A DNA stretch of 64,000 bases from Streptomyces sp. PsTaAH-137 (GCF_003259365.1 NZ_QLLY01000020.1:62001-126000); one strand, 5' to 3'. Counted from the first letter of the stretch, positions 17,627 to 27,667 are shown. The notes: a model not told the origin generated them from the sequence alone. Translations and numbers: made by a program.

Positions 17627-20600
17627 ATGCTCAGCGACGTGGAGACCAGGTCCGTCAGCCCGGTGTTCGTCGGCCGCGCCGACGAACTCGGCATATTGAA
17701 CACCGCCCTCGGCCGCGCCGCCGCAGGCGAGCCGCAGGCCCTGCTGCTCGGCGGGGAGGCCGGTGTCGGCAAGACCCGGCTCGTCGAGGAGTTCGCCGCG
17801 AACGCCTGCGCGCGCGGCGCCGTCGTCGTCACCGGCGGCTGCGTCGAGATCGGCGCCGACGGCCTGCCGTTCGCCCCCTTCTCCACCGCCCTGCGCGCCC
17901 TGCGCCGCGCCCTGCCCGACGAGCTGGACCGGGCCGCCGCCGGACGCGAGGACGAACTCGCGCGCATCCTGCCGGAACTGGGCGACGGCCTGGCCCGGGG
18001 CCGCGACGGCCGCGGCGACGAGAGCGCCACCGCCCTGCTCTTCGAACTGACCGCCCGCCTCCTCGAACAGGTCGCCGCCGAGCGCACCGTCGTGGTCGTC
18101 CTGGAGGACCTGCACTGGGCGGACGCCTCCACCCGCCATCTGCTGGCGTACCTCTTCCGCACCCTGCGCAGCGGCCGCCTCGCCGTCGTCGCCACCTACC
18201 GCGCCGACGACGTGCACCGCCGCCACCCGCTGCGCCCCCTGCTCGCCGAGCTCGACCGGCTGCGCACCGTCACCCGCATCGAGCTGGGCCGCCTCACCCG
18301 CGACGAGGTGTCCCGCCAGGTCGCCGGGATCATCGCCGCCGAACCCGAGCGCTCGGTCGTCGACGACATCTTCCGCCGCTCCGACGGCAACGCCTTCTTC
18401 GTCGAGGAACTGGCCGTCTCCGCCGCCGAGGGCTGCGCCACCGGCCTCACCGACTCCCTGCGCGACGTCCTGCTCGTCCGCGTCGAATCACTCTCCGAGT
18501 CCGCCCAGCGCATCGCCCGGATCTGCGCCGAGGGCGGCTCCACCGTCGAGTACCCGCTGCTCGAAGCCGTCGCCGGGCTCGGCGCCGACGAACTCATCGA
18601 GGCGCTGCGCGCCGCCGTCGGCGCCAACATCCTGCTCGCCACCACCGAGGGCGACGGCTACCGCTTCCGCCACTCCCTGGTCCGCGAGGCGGTCAGCGAC
18701 GACCTGCTGCCCGGCGAGCGCTCCCGCATCAACCGCCGCTACGCCGAAGCCCTGGAGGCCGACCCGACGCTGGTCCCCGCCGACTCCCGCGTCATGCGCC
18801 GGGCCAGCTACTGGTACCACGCCCACGACGCGGCCAAGGCGCTGCCCGCCGTCCTCGACGCCTCCGTGGAGGCCCGCCACCGGCACGCCTACTCCGAGCA
18901 ACTGCGGCTCCTGGAGCGGGCGATGGAGCTGTGGGACAGGACACCGGAGGAGATCCGCGCCGCGCTCCACATGGGCGACTACTCCTCGGCCTACCGCTCC
19001 TGCGGCTGCGACCCCGCCGAGACCCGGCTCGACTTCCTCGACCTCATGGCCGAGGCGGCCGACGCGGGCCGGCTGTGCGGCGAGCGGGAGCGCGCCCTGA
19101 AGATCGGCAAGCGCGCGATCCGCATCCTGGAGGACGCCGAGGCCGACGGCGCGGGCGACCCGCTGCTCGCCGCCTGGTTCTGGCTCCAGCGCTCGCGGAT
19201 CATCTCCCACATCGCGCGCGGCAACGGCTGGGACGAGATCGCCAAGGCGCAGGAGCTGGTCCGCGGCCTGCCTCCGTCCGCCGTGCACGCCGAGGTCCTC
19301 GCGCACGCCGCCGCCTGGGGCATGCTGCACCGCCCGGGCGCCGAGACCCTGGCCGCCGCCGAGCGTGCCGTGGAGTACGCCCGCATGGTCGGCGACCAGG
19401 AGGTCGAGCTGCACGCCCGGCTGGTGCGCGGCGGCCTCCTGGTGGACGCGGGCTCCGTCGAGCAGGGCTTCACCGAGCTGTACGAGGTGCGCGAGCGCTC
19501 CATGGAGCTGGGCCTGATGGCCCGGACCAACAACGTGAACGTCAACCTGCCCTCCGCCCTGGAGAGCGCGGGCCGCTCCGCCGAGTCCGTGCGCATCTGC
19601 GAGGAGGGCATCGCCTTCTACCACCGCCACGGCCTCACCGACACCAAGGGCTGGATCGTCTCCAACAAGTCCGAGTCCCTGGTCTCCCTGGGCCGCTGGG
19701 ACGATGCCGTCGACGCGGCCGAGTGGGCCCGCGGCTTCTGCCTGAGCGACAAGCCGCGCGCCACGTCCCTGACCCAGCTGGCCGCCGTCGCCGTCGGGCG
19801 CGGCGCCTTCCAGGAGGCGGACCGGCAGCTCGCCGCCGCACGGCGCTACATCGGCACCCACGATCCCCAGCCGCAGTACGACCTGCCGATCGCCCATCGC
19901 GCCATCGAGCTCGCCGCCGCCCAGGGCCGCCTGCTCGACGCCCGTACCGAACTGGCCAGGATCGTCGACGCCGGGCTGCCGCCCGGCAGCCACCGCTATC
20001 TGTGGCCGATGCTGCGCACCGCCGCCGAGGCCGAGGCCGACGCCCGGGGGCTGCCGGCCGCCGACGCCGGACGCGCCGAGGCCGTCGCCCGGATCAGGGC
20101 CGCCGCCAAGCGGCAGGCCACGCCCGTCCCGGTCTGGCTCGCCCACGACCAGTGGGTCCGTACCGAGCTGCTGCGCGCCGAGGGCCGCGACACCCCCGAC
20201 GACTGGTCCGCCACCGTCACCGTGCTCGAACCCCTCGACCGCCCCTACGACCTCGCCCGCGCCCGGCACCGGCTCGCCGAGTCCCTGCTGGCCCGCGCCG
20301 AGGACGACGACCGCGACCGCGCCACCGAACTGCTCCGCCTCGCCGCCGCCGTCGCGAGCCACCTCGGTGCCCGACCGCTCGCCGAGTCCGTCGCGCTGCT
20401 CGCCCAGCGCGCCCGGATCGGTCTCACCCGTGACGCGCCGCGCCGGGACGTCCCCGCCGACCCCGCCGAGGAGCTGGGCCTGACCAGCCGCGAGCGCGAC
20501 GTGCTGCGCCTGGTCACCGCGGGCCGCAGCAACCGCCAGATCGCCGAGGAACTGTTCATCTCGCCGAAGACCGCCAGCGTCCACGTCTCCAACATCCTGG

Positions 20601-20680
20601 CCAAGCTGGGCGTGGCGGGCCGCGGCGAGGCCGCCGCGCTCGCCCACCGCCTGCGGCTCTTCCCGGCCGTCCGGAGCTGA
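17627..20680 (+). CDS. Large ATP-binding LuxR-family (LAL) transcriptional regulator
   Basis: A 1017-residue cytosolic regulator. Walker A (GGEAGVGKTRLVEEF) is near residues 43-57 and Walker B with the LAL signature (VVVVLEDLHWAD) near 155-166. A long TPR-like middle follows, then a C-terminal LuxR helix-turn-helix from about residue 945 (LTSRERDVLRLVTAGRSNRQ). LAL proteins are typically activators whose ATPase half senses a ligand. The ATG at 17627 starts the ATPase domain; the longer GTG start (17501) would have to pass a strong hairpin. A second LAL protein at 33216-36140 has an almost identical helix-turn-helix. Confidence 0.9.
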   Translation: MLSDVETRSVSPVFVGRADELGILNTALGRAAAGEPQALLLGGEAGVGKTRLVEEFAANACARGAVVVTGGCVEIGADGLPFAPFSTALRALRRALPDELDRAAAGREDELARILPELGDGLARGRDGRGDESATALLFELTARLLEQVAAERTVVVVLEDLHWADASTRHLLAYLFRTLRSGRLAVVATYRADDVHRRHPLRPLLAELDRLRTVTRIELGRLTRDEVSRQVAGIIAAEPERSVVDDIFRRSDGNAFFVEELAVSAAEGCATGLTDSLRDVLLVRVESLSESAQRIARICAEGGSTVEYPLLEAVAGLGADELIEALRAAVGANILLATTEGDGYRFRHSLVREAVSDDLLPGERSRINRRYAEALEADPTLVPADSRVMRRASYWYHAHDAAKALPAVLDASVEARHRHAYSEQLRLLERAMELWDRTPEEIRAALHMGDYSSAYRSCGCDPAETRLDFLDLMAEAADAGRLCGERERALKIGKRAIRILEDAEADGAGDPLLAAWFWLQRSRIISHIARGNGWDEIAKAQELVRGLPPSAVHAEVLAHAAAWGMLHRPGAETLAAAERAVEYARMVGDQEVELHARLVRGGLLVDAGSVEQGFTELYEVRERSMELGLMARTNNVNVNLPSALESAGRSAESVRICEEGIAFYHRHGLTDTKGWIVSNKSESLVSLGRWDDAVDAAEWARGFCLSDKPRATSLTQLAAVAVGRGAFQEADRQLAAARRYIGTHDPQPQYDLPIAHRAIELAAAQGRLLDARTELARIVDAGLPPGSHRYLWPMLRTAAEAEADARGLPAADAGRAEAVARIRAAAKRQATPVPVWLAHDQWVRTELLRAEGRDTPDDWSATVTVLEPLDRPYDLARARHRLAESLLARAEDDDRDRATELLRLAAAVASHLGARPLAESVALLAQRARIGLTRDAPRRDVPADPAEELGLTSRERDVLRLVTAGRSNRQIAEELFISPKTASVHVSNILAKLGVAGRGEAAALAHRLRLFPAVRS

Positions 20681-20731
20681 GTCGTACGCTGGACGGCGGA
20701 GCCCGGCCGGACGAGCCAGGGGAGGCACACC

Positions 20732-20932
20732 GTGTTCAACATGTTCGAGGAGCTGTTCTCGCCCGGACGCAAGCACACGAACGACGAGCGCAAGCGCCTG
20801 GAGCTGACCCGCGTCGATCTCGACGACGGCGACCCGGGCCGCGGCCCGATAGACCTCACCTCGGGCAAGGTCGTCGTGCGTCGGCCTCGTCCGGAGCCCG
20901 ATGACGAGACCGCCGACGACGAGGTCAGCTGA
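20732..20932 (+). CDS. Small conserved hypothetical protein (DUF6191-like)
   Basis: A 66-residue protein with an N-terminal FNMFEELFSPGRKHT segment and a DGDPGRGPIDLTSGKVVVRR core, a pattern I associate with the DUF6191 family of Streptomyces (name recalled, moderate certainty). It has no signal peptide; the C-terminus is acidic. The GTG start has GGGGAGG at good spacing. It begins 51 nt after the LAL regulator on the same strand. Its stop overlaps by 8 bp the 3' end of the convergent sugar dehydrogenase gene. Confidence 0.75.
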   Translation: MFNMFEELFSPGRKHTNDERKRLELTRVDLDDGDPGRGPIDLTSGKVVVRRPRPEPDDETADDEVS

Positions 20933-22094
20933 CCTCCAGCTCCAGGATCCGGTCGTCGCCCTTGCCGGGCGTGCCCCGGCTGTCGGTCTCGCTCGTCACC
21001 AGCCACAGCTTGTCGCCGCCGGCCGCGACCACCGTGCGCAGCCGCCCGTACTTCCCCTTGAGGAACGCCTGCGGATCGTGCGCCGCCTTCGTGCCGTCCA
21101 GGGGAACCCGCCACAGCCGCTCGCCCCGCAGGCCCGCCATCCAGATCGACCCCTTCGCGTACGCGATGCCGCTGGGCGACGCCTCCGAGGTGTGCCACTG
21201 GGCGATCGGGTCGTGGTACTGGGAGTCGTCGCTCTTGCCCTCGGCGTCCGGCCAGCCGTAGTCGTCACCGGCCACGATGTTGTTCAGCTCGTCCCAGGTG
21301 TCCTGGCCGAACTCCGAGGCCCACAGCCGCTTGTCCGTGTCCCAGGCGAGGCCCTGCACATTGCGGTGCCCGTACGAGTAGACGGGGGAGTCGCCGAAGG
21401 GATTGCCGGGCGCGGGCTCTCCGTCCGGGGTGAGCCGCAGGATCTTGCCGCCCGTGGACTTCCGGTCCTGCGCCAGCTCGGTGTGGTACGTCTCGCCGGT
21501 GCCGACGTACAGCAGATCGTCGGGGCCGAACGCGATCCGGCCGCCGTTGTGGTTGGTGCCCTTGGGGATGCCCTTGAACACCGTGTCCGGCGCGCCCAGC
21601 TGCTCGCCCGCGGGCTTCTTGTCGTCGTAGATCATGCGTGCGACGCGGTTGTCCGACGCGGTCGTGAAGTACGCGTAGACCATGTGGTCCGACGCGTAGT
21701 CGGGGGAGAGGGCGAGGCCGAGGAGGCCGCCCTCACCGGCCGGGGCCACCCCGGGCACCGAGCCCAGCTCCGTCTTCTTCCCGGTGTCCGTGTCCACCCG
21801 GGTGATCGTCCCCTCGTCGCGGGACGAGACGAGCAGTCCGCCCTCGGGCAGCGGGGCGAGCCCCCACGGCGACTTCAAGTTCTCGGTGACCGTGCGCACC
21901 ACCCGGACCGAGCCCTTCGCCGCGGGCACGGTGCCCGAGGATCCGGAGGCACTGGGCGTGTCCGCGCCGGACCGGCCGGACGGCGTTCTCTTCTCGCCCG
22001 CGCCTCCGTCGTCCCCGGACGAGCAGCCCGCGGTGAGCAGCAGCGCGGCGCAGGCGGCCAGGGCGAGTGCGGGCCGGACAGCTGTACGTGGCAC
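20925..22094 (-). CDS. Lipoprotein PQQ-dependent sugar dehydrogenase-like protein
   Basis: A 389-residue secreted lipoprotein. A signal peptide ends in the lipobox LLTAGC near residue 26, followed by a Gly/Ser-rich linker. The rest is a six-bladed propeller of the glucose/sorbosone dehydrogenase (GSDH) type: SPWGLAPLPEGGLLVSSRD, GEGGLLGLALSPDY, KGTNHNGGRIAFGPDDLLYVGTG and SYGHRNVQGLAWD are hallmark segments. The family oxidises aldoses with PQQ, but most actinobacterial members are uncharacterised. The GTG at 22094 follows GAAGGGA and places the signal peptide at the N-terminus; an ATG at 22148 would add 18 residues before it. Confidence 0.85.
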   Translation of the reverse strand: MPRTAVRPALALAACAALLLTAGCSSGDDGGAGEKRTPSGRSGADTPSASGSSGTVPAAKGSVRVVRTVTENLKSPWGLAPLPEGGLLVSSRDEGTITRVDTDTGKKTELGSVPGVAPAGEGGLLGLALSPDYASDHMVYAYFTTASDNRVARMIYDDKKPAGEQLGAPDTVFKGIPKGTNHNGGRIAFGPDDLLYVGTGETYHTELAQDRKSTGGKILRLTPDGEPAPGNPFGDSPVYSYGHRNVQGLAWDTDKRLWASEFGQDTWDELNNIVAGDDYGWPDAEGKSDDSQYHDPIAQWHTSEASPSGIAYAKGSIWMAGLRGERLWRVPLDGTKAAHDPQAFLKGKYGRLRTVVAAGGDKLWLVTSETDSRGTPGKGDDRILELEVS

Positions 22095-22201
22095 GGTCGG
22101 GTCCCTTCGACACAGGAAGCGCGGGATGTGCGCGGTTCTCCTGTTCATACTCCGCTCGCCCCGCCCGGGTTCCCGATCTCCGCGCAGACAATCCGTAGGG
22201 G

Positions 22202-23215
22202 TCAGTCCCAGGAGCCCCGCGCCGGGGGCAGCCCCGCGATCTCCGCCAGATCGGCGTCCGTCAGCGTCAGGTGCGCCGCCGCCGCGTTCTCGGCCGCCCA
22301 GCGCTCGTGCTTCGTGCCCGGTACGGGGATCACGGTGCGGCCGCGCGACAGCACCCAGGCCAGCGCCACCTGCGCCGGTGTCACGTCCGCGCCGTGCCGC
22401 GCCGCGATCCGGCGCAGCCCCGCCACGACGGGCTGGTTCGCGGCCATCATCTCGGCGGTGAAGCGCGGGTGCCGGGCCCGTACGTCGTCGGGCTCGAAGC
22501 CCTCGCCCGGGGTGAGCGTCCCGCTCAGGAAGCCGTTGCCCAGCGGCATCGCCGCCAGGAAGCCCACACCGCGCGCCGAGCACCACGGCAGCAGCGCCGC
22601 GAGCGCCTCCGGCGACCACACGGACAGCTCGGCCATCACCGCGCTCACCGGGAAGACCTGCTGGATCCGCTCCAGCTGCCGAATCGTTCCGGCATGCAGC
22701 CCGTCCCTCCCGCCGCGGCGGGAGGCCCGGGCCCCCACCGCGCACAGCCCGAGCGCGCGCACCTTCCCGGCGCGCACCAGCTCCGCCATCGCACCCCAGG
22801 TCTCCTCGACGGGTACCTCGGGGTCGGCGCGATGCAGCTGATACAGGTCGATGCGGTCCGTCTGGAGGCGGCGCAGCGACGCGTCGCAGGCCCGCCGCAC
22901 ATACCCCGGGCGGCCGTTGGCGACGATGTGCTGCTCGCCGACGAGCAGCCCCACCTTGGTCGACACGAACGCGTCCGCGCGCCGCTCCTTCAGGACCCGG
23001 CCGAGCAGCAGCTCATTGGTGAACGGCCCGTACATGTCCGCCGTGTCGAGCAGCGAGCACCCCCGGTCCAACGCCGTGTGCACCGCCCGCAGGGACTCCT
23101 CCCCGCGCCGCCGCGAGCCGGTGTACGCCCAGTTCATCGGCATGCAGCCGAGTCCGACCGCCCCCACCTCGAGCGCCGCGGCGCCGATCGCCCGGCGCGC
23201 ACCTGCTGGCTCCAC
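22202..23215 (-). CDS. Aldo/keto reductase
   Basis: A 337-residue AKR of the YajO/PhdH-like (AKR13) type. The catalytic tetrad is visible: Asp and Tyr in LLDTADMYGPFTNE (near residues 55-65), Lys in STKVG and His in LYQLHRAD. The C-terminal NADPH-binding end includes VIPVPGTKHERWAAEN. Such enzymes reduce aldehydes and ketones in the cytosol; substrate unknown. The GTG at 23215 follows GAGGGAGGG at a slightly long spacing. It is divergent from the 2-hydroxyacid dehydrogenase with a 76-bp shared promoter region. Confidence 0.88.
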   Translation of the reverse strand: MEPAGARRAIGAAALEVGAVGLGCMPMNWAYTGSRRRGEESLRAVHTALDRGCSLLDTADMYGPFTNELLLGRVLKERRADAFVSTKVGLLVGEQHIVANGRPGYVRRACDASLRRLQTDRIDLYQLHRADPEVPVEETWGAMAELVRAGKVRALGLCAVGARASRRGGRDGLHAGTIRQLERIQQVFPVSAVMAELSVWSPEALAALLPWCSARGVGFLAAMPLGNGFLSGTLTPGEGFEPDDVRARHPRFTAEMMAANQPVVAGLRRIAARHGADVTPAQVALAWVLSRGRTVIPVPGTKHERWAAENAAAAHLTLTDADLAEIAGLPPARGSWD

Positions 23216-23291
23216 GTGCCCGTGACCCTCCCTCGCTGAGGCCCCCAACCTAACCTCTGCGCCCGAGACGCTCTGACATAGCCTCCTGACC

Positions 23292-24230
23292 ATGACTGGT
23301 GATGTATGGCTCCCCTTCCCCGCCGACGAGGTCCCCGGGCTCCCCGAAGGGCTCAACTACCGCTTCTGGGACGGTGACTCCGAGTTCCCGGCGGACCCGG
23401 CGGAGTGCGCCTTCTACGTCGTTCCCTACGCGAAGGGCGCCGAGGTCTCCGTACGCCCGCTGCCGCGGATGAGCGCCGTCCACACGGTCCAGACCCTCAC
23501 GGCGGGCGTGGACCACGTACAGGGCGGGCTCAAGTACCTGCGCCCCGGTGTGCAGTTGTGCAACGCGCGCGGTGTGCACGACGCCAGCACCGCCGAACTC
23601 GCGCTCACCCTCACCCTCGCCTCCCTGCGCGGCATCCCCGACTTCGTGCGCGGCCAGGAGCGCGGCGAGTGGCTCTCCGGATTCCGCCCGGCGCTCGCCG
23701 ACAAGACCGTGCTGATCCTCGGATACGGCGCCATCGGCAGCGCCGTCGAGGACCGGCTCGTCCCCTTCGAGGTCGCGCGGGTCGTGCGCGTCGCACGCTC
23801 CGCCCGCACCACGGAGCGCGGCCCGGTGCACGCGCTGACCGACCTGCCCGGCCTGCTGCCCGAGGCCGACGTTGTCATCGTCGTCACCCCGCTCACCGAG
23901 GACACCCGCGGCCTCGTGGGCGCGGACTTCCTGGCCCGGCTCAAGGACGGCGCGCTCCTGGTGAACGTCGGGCGCGGTCCCGTCGTCGACACCAAGGCGC
24001 TGCTCGCGGAGGTCGAGAACGGCCGGATCCTCGCCGCCCTGGACGTCACCGACCCCGAACCGCTGCCCCGGGACCATCCGTTGTGGCAGGCTCCGGGAGT
24101 GCTCATCTCGCCGCACGTCGGCGGACCCACGTCCGCCTTCCTGCCCCGCGCCAAGAGACTGCTCGCCGCCCAGCTGACCCGGTTCGCGGAGGGAAAGCCC
24201 CTCGACAACCTCGTGCTCACCGTCGGCTGA
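23292..24230 (+). CDS. D-2-hydroxyacid dehydrogenase
   Basis: A 312-residue NAD(P)-dependent dehydrogenase of the D-isomer 2-hydroxyacid family. The Rossmann motif GYGAIGSAVE is near residue 142. The catalytic Arg (NVGRGPVVD), Glu (TDPEPLPRDHPLW) and His (SPHVGG) are all present. It lacks the ACT domain of PGDH, and its divergent N-terminal lid suggests a glyoxylate/hydroxypyruvate reductase-like or orphan function. No Shine-Dalgarno precedes the ATG, but TAGCCT ends 7 nt upstream, so the mRNA is probably leaderless. Confidence 0.88.
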   Translation: MTGDVWLPFPADEVPGLPEGLNYRFWDGDSEFPADPAECAFYVVPYAKGAEVSVRPLPRMSAVHTVQTLTAGVDHVQGGLKYLRPGVQLCNARGVHDASTAELALTLTLASLRGIPDFVRGQERGEWLSGFRPALADKTVLILGYGAIGSAVEDRLVPFEVARVVRVARSARTTERGPVHALTDLPGLLPEADVVIVVTPLTEDTRGLVGADFLARLKDGALLVNVGRGPVVDTKALLAEVENGRILAALDVTDPEPLPRDHPLWQAPGVLISPHVGGPTSAFLPRAKRLLAAQLTRFAEGKPLDNLVLTVG

Positions 24231-24679
24231 CAGCCGTCACCGGCGTCCCCGCGGCCCCACGGATCCCTTCCGTGCGACCGCCCGCCCCCGGGTGCTGACG
24301 CTCCGCGCCCGCCCGGATGCACCCCGTGCCGCCATCGCCGCTGGTCGTCACGGAGAGTAGAGGAACTATGTCCCTGAGTGACGAGACTGGTGTATCGTCC
24401 CGACTGGGGCAGCGCCGCTCGGCACCATGCGGCGCCGGGGACTTGTGACGGACTGCGAGGGGGGCGACGGGCGATGCACGGCCTATGGGCACACAATCCG
24501 ACGCGGCGGGACCGACGGCTGGTCCGCCGGTCCTCACGTTCGCCCGTGCACGGGCGAAGTACCGGCTGCCGCAGGGGACACACGTACCGGAGCGGACCGC
24601 GCGGCGGCCGCAGAAAGCATCCGCAGACCGGGCAGGGCAAGACAGACGTGGGGGCAGCCCGGCGGACCGGGGCGGGCCG

Positions 24680-27538
24680 GTGACCGCCAAGGCGGCGTCG
24701 GCCGCGGCGCTCGGCACTCCGCTGCGCACCGGGGGGCCGATGCCCGCCCGGTCACCCGAGCACCGGATGGGCGCGGGCTCGCAGCTGCTGCTCGTCCTGG
24801 TCTGCGCGGGATACGCCGTCGGCTCCGCGCTCGGCTGGGGCTCCGACCGGATCGCCCTGTTCATGGGCGACTTCGGGCTGAGCGTCGCCGCCGGCACCGC
24901 GGCCGTGTCGAACTTCCTGTACGCCCGCAGCCGGCGCAGCCGTTTTCGATCCGCCTGGCTGCTGTTCGCCTTCTCCTCCCTGATGGCCTCGCTCGGCAAC
25001 GGGGTGTGGGGCTGGTACGAGTTCGTCCTCCACGAGCCCGTGCCGAGCCCCAGCCTCGCCGACCTGTTCTTCCTCTGCTTCGCGCCGCCCGCCATCATCG
25101 GTCTGCTGGTTCTCGCCAAGCGGCCCATGACGAAGGCCGGCTGGATCTGCCTCGGGCTCGACGCGTGGCTGATCGCCGGCTCCCTGATCACGCTCTCCTG
25201 GAGCCTCGCCCTCGCGCACACCGCCGAGTTCGAGGGCCAGAGCGTCAGCAGGACGGCCCTCTCGCTCGCCTATCCGCTGCTCGACATCGCGCTCGTCAGC
25301 ATGGTCCTCGCCCTGCACTTCCGGCGCTCGCCCGGCAACCGCACGGCGGTGAACACGGCGATCGGCGCGCTCGCCCTCACCGTGATGTGCGACGCCCTGT
25401 TCACCTCGCCGCTGCTGCACGCCACATACCGCTCGGGGGAGATCCTCGACGCGGGCTGGTTCGCCGGCTCGCTGCTGATGGCGTACGCGCCCTGGGTGGG
25501 CGGCGCGGGCAGGACGGCCCGCGAGGAGCACCCCGCGAGCGCGGGACGGCGCTACCAGGTGAGTCACACCCGGCCCATCTCGGGCTCGCTGGCGGCGCTC
25601 ACGCCGTATCTGGCCGCCGCCGTCTGCACCCTGGGCATCCTCTACAACGTGCTGAACGGGCACAGCGTCGACCGGATCGTGCTCTTCACCGCCTGCACCG
25701 TCGTCCTGGCCCTCGTGGTGCGCCAGGGCATCATGCTGCTGGACAACATCACGCTCACGCAGGAACTGGCCCAGAAGGAGAACCACTTCCGCTCCCTGGT
25801 GCAGGGCTCCAGCGACGTCATCATGATCGCCGCGCCGAACGGGGTACTGAGATACGTCAGCCCGGCCGCCGCCGGCGTCTACGGCCGGGACGCGGAAGAG
25901 CTCGTCGGTTCCGAGCTGGCCTCGATCATCCACCCCGAGGACCTGGGGCGGGTGGTGCACGAGGTGCGCCGGTTCCTCGCCGCGAGCCAGGTCGAGGAGC
26001 CCACCACCCGGATCGAGTGCCGCTTCCGCTCCGGCACCGGCTCCTGGCTGAACGTGGAGTCCACGATCAACCGCCACCACGGCGGCCTCATCCTCAACAG
26101 CCGGGACGTGACCGAAAGGGTCCGCCTCCAGGCGCAGTTGCAGCACAACGCCGAGCACGACCCGCTCACCGACCTGCCCAACCGCGCCCTGTTCACCAAG
26201 CGGGTCAGCCAGGCCCTCACCGGGCGGCGGGCCACGGACCGCGGCACCGCCGTGCTCTTCATCGACCTCGACGGCTTCAAACAGGTCAACGACACGATCG
26301 GCCACCAGGCGGGCGACGAGCTGCTCGTGCAGGCGGCAAGAAGGCTGGCCGACTCCGTACGTGCCTCAGACACCGCGGCTCGCCTCGGCGGTGACGAGTT
26401 CGCGGCACTGATCGTCGGCGACGGAAGCCGCGACCACACCGCCAGGGAGCAGCACATCTACGAACTGGCCGACCGGCTGAGAATCAGGCTCTCCCAGCCC
26501 TACTCGATCGACGGGCACGACGATGTGCGCGTCGCCGCCTCCATCGGCGTCTCGTTCGCCGAGCCCGAGATCACCGCGGGTGAACTCCTGCGCAACGCCG
26601 ACCTGGCCATGTACCGCGCCAAGGCGGCCGGCAAGGGGCGGGTGGAGCTGTACGCGCCGCAGATGCAGGCCGACGTCGTGCGCAAGGCCGAGCTGGCGAC
26701 CAGGCTGCGCACGGCGCTGCACGACGGCGAGTTCGCGCTGCTGCACCAGCCGGTCGTGTCGCTCGACGACGGCCGGATCACGGCGGTCGCCGCGCAGGCC
26801 CGCTGGCGCTCCGCGCAGGGCATCCTGTTCACCCCGGCCGAGTTCCTGCGGGTGGCCGACGACGGCGACCGCACCGCCGAACTGGGGCGCTGGATGCTGG
26901 AGGAGGCCGTCGAGCAGGCCGCCGAGCGCGGGCACACCGGCCACGCCGTCCCGGTGGCCGTGCGGATCACCGCGCGTCGACTGCTCGACCGCTCCATGCC
27001 GCTCGGCTCCATCGAGGCGCTGCTGACCCGGCACGGGCTGCCCTCCGGCGCGCTCATCATCGAGCTCGCCGACAGCGACCCCAGGGTGCCGCTCGACGAG
27101 CTGGAGCGGCGCCTCACCGCGCTGCGCAGGCTCGGTGTCCGGATCGCGCTGGACGGATTCGGCAGCGGCTATGCGGCCATCACGGCGCTGCGCCGACTCC
27201 CCGTCGACGTACTGAAACTGGACAGGTCGCTCGTCGAGGGCGTCGTCGAGTCGGCCCGGCTCCACAAGATCACCAGCGGGCTGCTCCGGATCGCCGGCGA
27301 CCTCGGGCTCACCTCCGTGGCCGACGGCGTCGACCTGCCCGAACAGGTCGTGGCGCTGCGGTCGATGGGGTGCACGCACGGGCAGGGCATGGCGTTCTCC
27401 GGGCCGCTCGACGAGTACCGGCTGCGCCGTGCGCTGGTCTCGGGGGAGTACCCGGTTCCGCTGGGGCCGATCGAGCCGGTCTTCGTGGGCGGACCGCCTC
27501 CGCGCTCACATAATGAGACTCCCGTCCCACCCACTTGA
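24680..27538 (+). CDS. cdgC: Membrane PAS-GGDEF-EAL diguanylate cyclase CdgC
   Basis: A 952-residue protein: multiple membrane helices (about residues 32-320), a PAS domain (about 367-478), GGDEF (LGGDEFAAL near 570) and a C-terminal EAL-like domain (about 670-925). The GGDEF motif is intact. The EAL motif position reads AVAAQARWR instead of EALxRW, and loop 6 reads LDGFGSGYAA instead of DDFGTGYSS, so the EAL half should be inactive. Location before ilvB fits S. coelicolor CdgC (recalled as a cyclase). The GTG at 24680 was preferred because codons between the ATG at 24485 and 24680 lack the usual G/C third bases; the ATG remains possible. Confidence 0.85.
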   Translation: MTAKAASAAALGTPLRTGGPMPARSPEHRMGAGSQLLLVLVCAGYAVGSALGWGSDRIALFMGDFGLSVAAGTAAVSNFLYARSRRSRFRSAWLLFAFSSLMASLGNGVWGWYEFVLHEPVPSPSLADLFFLCFAPPAIIGLLVLAKRPMTKAGWICLGLDAWLIAGSLITLSWSLALAHTAEFEGQSVSRTALSLAYPLLDIALVSMVLALHFRRSPGNRTAVNTAIGALALTVMCDALFTSPLLHATYRSGEILDAGWFAGSLLMAYAPWVGGAGRTAREEHPASAGRRYQVSHTRPISGSLAALTPYLAAAVCTLGILYNVLNGHSVDRIVLFTACTVVLALVVRQGIMLLDNITLTQELAQKENHFRSLVQGSSDVIMIAAPNGVLRYVSPAAAGVYGRDAEELVGSELASIIHPEDLGRVVHEVRRFLAASQVEEPTTRIECRFRSGTGSWLNVESTINRHHGGLILNSRDVTERVRLQAQLQHNAEHDPLTDLPNRALFTKRVSQALTGRRATDRGTAVLFIDLDGFKQVNDTIGHQAGDELLVQAARRLADSVRASDTAARLGGDEFAALIVGDGSRDHTAREQHIYELADRLRIRLSQPYSIDGHDDVRVAASIGVSFAEPEITAGELLRNADLAMYRAKAAGKGRVELYAPQMQADVVRKAELATRLRTALHDGEFALLHQPVVSLDDGRITAVAAQARWRSAQGILFTPAEFLRVADDGDRTAELGRWMLEEAVEQAAERGHTGHAVPVAVRITARRLLDRSMPLGSIEALLTRHGLPSGALIIELADSDPRVPLDELERRLTALRRLGVRIALDGFGSGYAAITALRRLPVDVLKLDRSLVEGVVESARLHKITSGLLRIAGDLGLTSVADGVDLPEQVVALRSMGCTHGQGMAFSGPLDEYRLRRALVSGEYPVPLGPIEPVFVGGPPPRSHNETPVPPT

Positions 27539-27571
27539 CAGTGAATGGGCGCCGGGGGGAGGGTCAGTGCC

Positions 27572-27613
27572 ATGCGCACCCGAATTCTCGTACTTGGAAA
27601 GCGCGTCGGCTGA
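27572..27613 (+). CDS. ilvBNC leader peptide (MRTRILVLGKRVG)
   Basis: A 13-residue ORF with GGGGGGAGGG upstream. It contains Ile-Leu-Val-Leu in a row and a later Val, and uses ATT, GTA and CTT codons that are rare in this genome. Scarcity of charged Ile, Leu or Val tRNAs would stall the ribosome here. With the terminator at 27668-27701 it forms a classical transcription attenuator for the branched-chain operon; such attenuators have been described at ilvB of streptomycetes, as I recall. Confidence 0.88.
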   Translation: MRTRILVLGKRVG

Positions 27614-27667
27614 AGCTGGGACCACCGGTTCGGACATCGGAATCCCAGCGACCGCACCCGGCGCGCT

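Noticed and set aside
24485..24679. N-terminal extension of CdgC from ATG 24485
   Set aside because: Third codon positions lack the strong G/C preference seen after 24680 and there is no close ribosome binding site. Kept as an alternative start only.
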